A stretch of 64,000 nucleotides of DNA from Rhizobium lentis (GTDB lineage: Bacteria; Pseudomonadota; Alphaproteobacteria; Rhizobiales; Rhizobiaceae). A program made the translations under genes and the position numbers. Positions within the stretch are counted from its first letter, which is position 1. Each line of letters opens with the position of its first letter. The notes beneath the pieces are model-generated. The model was not told where the DNA came from. It did no database searches and saw only the letters and a program-made list of their open reading frames with translations. Positions 62,381 through 64,000 of the stretch are shown piece by piece. Location of the stretch: the NCBI RefSeq assembly GCF_014200175.1, contig NZ_JACHBD010000009.1, positions 1 to 64,000 on the forward strand, written 5' to 3'.

Positions 62381-63460
62381 TCAACAGAATACGTGAGCGG
62401 CGCCGGGATCGAAATCGAGATGGACTATATCTCCACGATTGAGCCCCGCAATAGCCTCATGCCCGAACGGCAAGCGAACCGAAAGCGCCTCGCCTGTCGC
62501 CGTCTCCGTGGAGACGTGGATATTGTTGCCGAGAAAGGTAATGTCGCTGACCGTCGCGGCAAGACCTGCGCCGGCGGCTCTCGCGCGCGACAGCCGAATG
62601 CGCTCCGGCCTCAGCATCAGCGCCGCCCTTGCGCCGGAGGTCCCTTTTCCATGCACGGGAATCTGGTTGAAGATGGTTCCCCCTCCGAGCGCTATGGTGG
62701 CCTGTCCGCCGGAAGACGACACCAGGTCACAGGAAATGAAGTCGCTGTCGCCGATGAATTCGGCGACGAAACGGGTCTTGGGATTGGCGTAGAGCTCCGG
62801 GCCGGTCCCGATCTGGTCGATGACGCCCTTGGAGAATACGGCGATGCGGTCAGAGAGCCGCAGCGCCTCTTCCTGATCGTGCGTGACGTAGAGGATTGTC
62901 ACTTCGGTCTGCTGGTGGATGCGGCGGATCTCATGCTGGATTTCCTCGCGCAGCTTCTTGTCGAGCGCCGACAGTGGCTCGTCCATCAGAAGCACCGGCG
63001 GATCATAGGCAAGGGCCCTGGCAAGGGCGACACGCTGCTGCTGACCGCCGGACATCTGCGCCGGCTTGCGATCCTCGAAGCCTTCGAGCCGGACGAGGCG
63101 CAGCATCTCCTTCACCTTGCTGTCAATCTCGGCCTTCGACTTGCGCCGGACCTTCAGCGGAAAGGCGATGTTTTCGCCGACTGTCAGATGCGGAAACAAG
63201 GTGTAGCGCTGGAACACCATGCCGATATTGCGCTTGTGCGATGGCGTGGCGAGCAGGGTCTTGCCCTCGAGCGTAATGTCGCCTTTGGTCGGGTTTTCAA
63301 AGCCGGCCAGAATGTAGAGCGTCGTGCTCTTGCCGGATCCGGACGGTCCAAGGAAAGTCAGGAATTCACCGCGCCGGACATCGAGATTGACGTCGTGCAC
63401 GGCGACGACCGGGCCGTATTCCTTGCGTATTCCGCGGATCTGAAGGAATGGTTCGTTCAT
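62381..63460 (-). CDS. Spermidine/putrescine-type ABC transporter ATP-binding protein (PotA-like)
   Basis: 359 residues. Walker A GPSGSGKST, signature MSGGQQQRVALARAL and Walker B VLLMDEPLSALD, with switch YVTHDQEEALRLS. A C-terminal TOBE_2 domain follows (LMLRPERIRLSRA, ITFLGNNIHVSTETATGE). It overlaps the upstream permease stop by 4 bases (ATGA) and precedes gabD. It powers import of an amine or related compound by the permease at the window edge. Confidence 0.93.
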   Translation of the reverse strand: MNEPFLQIRGIRKEYGPVVAVHDVNLDVRRGEFLTFLGPSGSGKSTTLYILAGFENPTKGDITLEGKTLLATPSHKRNIGMVFQRYTLFPHLTVGENIAFPLKVRRKSKAEIDSKVKEMLRLVRLEGFEDRKPAQMSGGQQQRVALARALAYDPPVLLMDEPLSALDKKLREEIQHEIRRIHQQTEVTILYVTHDQEEALRLSDRIAVFSKGVIDQIGTGPELYANPKTRFVAEFIGDSDFISCDLVSSSGGQATIALGGGTIFNQIPVHGKGTSGARAALMLRPERIRLSRARAAGAGLAATVSDITFLGNNIHVSTETATGEALSVRLPFGHEAIAGLNRGDIVHLDFDPGAAHVFC

Positions 63461-64000
63461 TGTTTCAGTACCTTACGCATGACGGCAACCAGCGCCATCA
63501 AGATGATCGTCAAAAGGATGAGAAGGGTCGAGGCGGCAGCGACGACAGGTGTCAGGTCTTGCCTGAGCGTCGCCCATACCTTCACCGGCAGCGTCTGCAG
63601 GGTCGGGCTCGACATGAAGATCGCCACCACCACCTCGTCCCAGGATGTCAGGAACGAGAAGACGGCGGCCGAAAACAGCCCGTGGCTGATCGCAGGAAGC
63701 GTGACCCTGATCTTCGCTTCCAGGGGCGAGGCGCCGCAAAGCACTGCCGCGTCCTCGATCGACTTGTCGAAGCCTTCCAGCGCACTTGATATGGATAGGA
63801 TCGAGAACGGGAGCGCAAGCACGAGGTGCGAAATGACAAAGCCGATCAAGGTGCCGCCAAGGCCGATCCTGAGAAAGAAAGCGTAGAGGGCAACTGCGAG
63901 AACCACGACCGGCAGGATCATCGGCGTCAGAAAGAGCGCCTTCAGCGCATCGCGGAACATGAACGAACCGCGCACCAGGCCGAAAGACGTGACGAGCCCG
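63457..64000 (-). CDS. ABC transporter permease (PotC/YdcV-like), 5' end beyond the window
   Basis: At least 181 residues; the frame is open through base 64000, so the N-terminus lies outside. The visible part contains membrane helices (ILPVVVLAVALYAFF, LLILLTIILMALVAVM) and an EAA loop of the spermidine/putrescine class (SIEDAAVLCGASPLEAKIRVTLPAI). It would form the membrane channel with another permease likely encoded further right. Confidence 0.92.
   Translation of the reverse strand, partial: GLVTSFGLVRGSFMFRDALKALFLTPMILPVVVLAVALYAFFLRIGLGGTLIGFVISHLVLALPFSILSISSALEGFDKSIEDAAVLCGASPLEAKIRVTLPAISHGLFSAAVFSFLTSWDEVVVAIFMSSPTLQTLPVKVWATLRQDLTPVVAAASTLLILLTIILMALVAVMRKVLKQ

Noticed and set aside
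60412..62442. Long plus-strand frames across 60412-63886
   Set aside because: They lie antisense to gabD, the PotA-like ATPase and the PhnD-like gene, whose motifs are complete; no independent start site or domain was seen.

Overview
The window looks like part of a large replicon (megaplasmid or chromid) of a Rhizobium/Agrobacterium-type alphaproteobacterium. The reasons are RepABC-type repA and repB genes with their palindromic parS sites, GC-rich coding in the right two thirds, and rhizobial-style catabolic operons with their own ABC transporters and AraC, LacI and GntR regulators. No rRNA or tRNA gene was seen.

Left third (about 0.1-21 kb): an accessory, defence-rich region. An ISL3-type insertion sequence abuts an aldo/keto reductase that has lost its N-terminus. 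Next is a very large minus-strand STAND NTPase with an N-terminal Cap4/DUF4297-like nuclease domain, read in three overlapping frames of which the outer two are the same frame. It is followed by a two-gene cassette (a DisA_N/DAC-like protein translationally coupled to a fusion of a Cap15-like beta-barrel with a nucleoside phosphorylase) and a complete type II CBASS: patatin phospholipase CapV, DncV-like CD-NTase, E1-E2 protein Cap2 and JAMM protease Cap3. After that come an unknown small gene, a caspase-like protease in operon with an alpha/beta hydrolase, and a fused MNT-HEPN protein.

21.5-25.6 kb: repB and repA with two parS-like palindromes. The repC initiator expected after repB is absent. 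About 1.6 kb of DNA without a recognisable gene follows.

25.6-41.2 kb: branched-chain amino acid catabolism. A minus-strand operon encodes the branched-chain 2-oxoacid dehydrogenase complex (E1alpha, E1beta, E2, E3) plus acyl-CoA dehydrogenase, thiolase and a short-chain dehydrogenase. An AraC-type regulator diverges from it. A plus-strand operon encodes isovaleryl-CoA dehydrogenase, both methylcrotonyl-CoA carboxylase subunits, a MaoC hydratase and an HpcH/CitE-like lyase. Together they would take leucine, isoleucine and valine skeletons toward acyl-CoA end products.

41.2-49.2 kb: an RND efflux locus. The outer membrane factor and a two-component system are on the minus strand and the adaptor and pump are on the plus strand. 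A shared 13-base box lies in both promoter regions. The adaptor and pump each carry a reading-frame break, so the system looks decayed unless these are sequence errors.

49.2-64 kb: sugar and amine catabolism. A frameshifted enolase-superfamily fragment and a GntR/DapA-family pair come first. A LacI-controlled alpha-L-rhamnosidase with a full CUT1 sugar ABC transporter follows. Next are a parD antitoxin with a broken parE toxin, and finally a minus-strand operon of spermidine/putrescine-type ABC genes, a succinate-semialdehyde dehydrogenase and a PhnD-like protein. That operon runs off the right edge.
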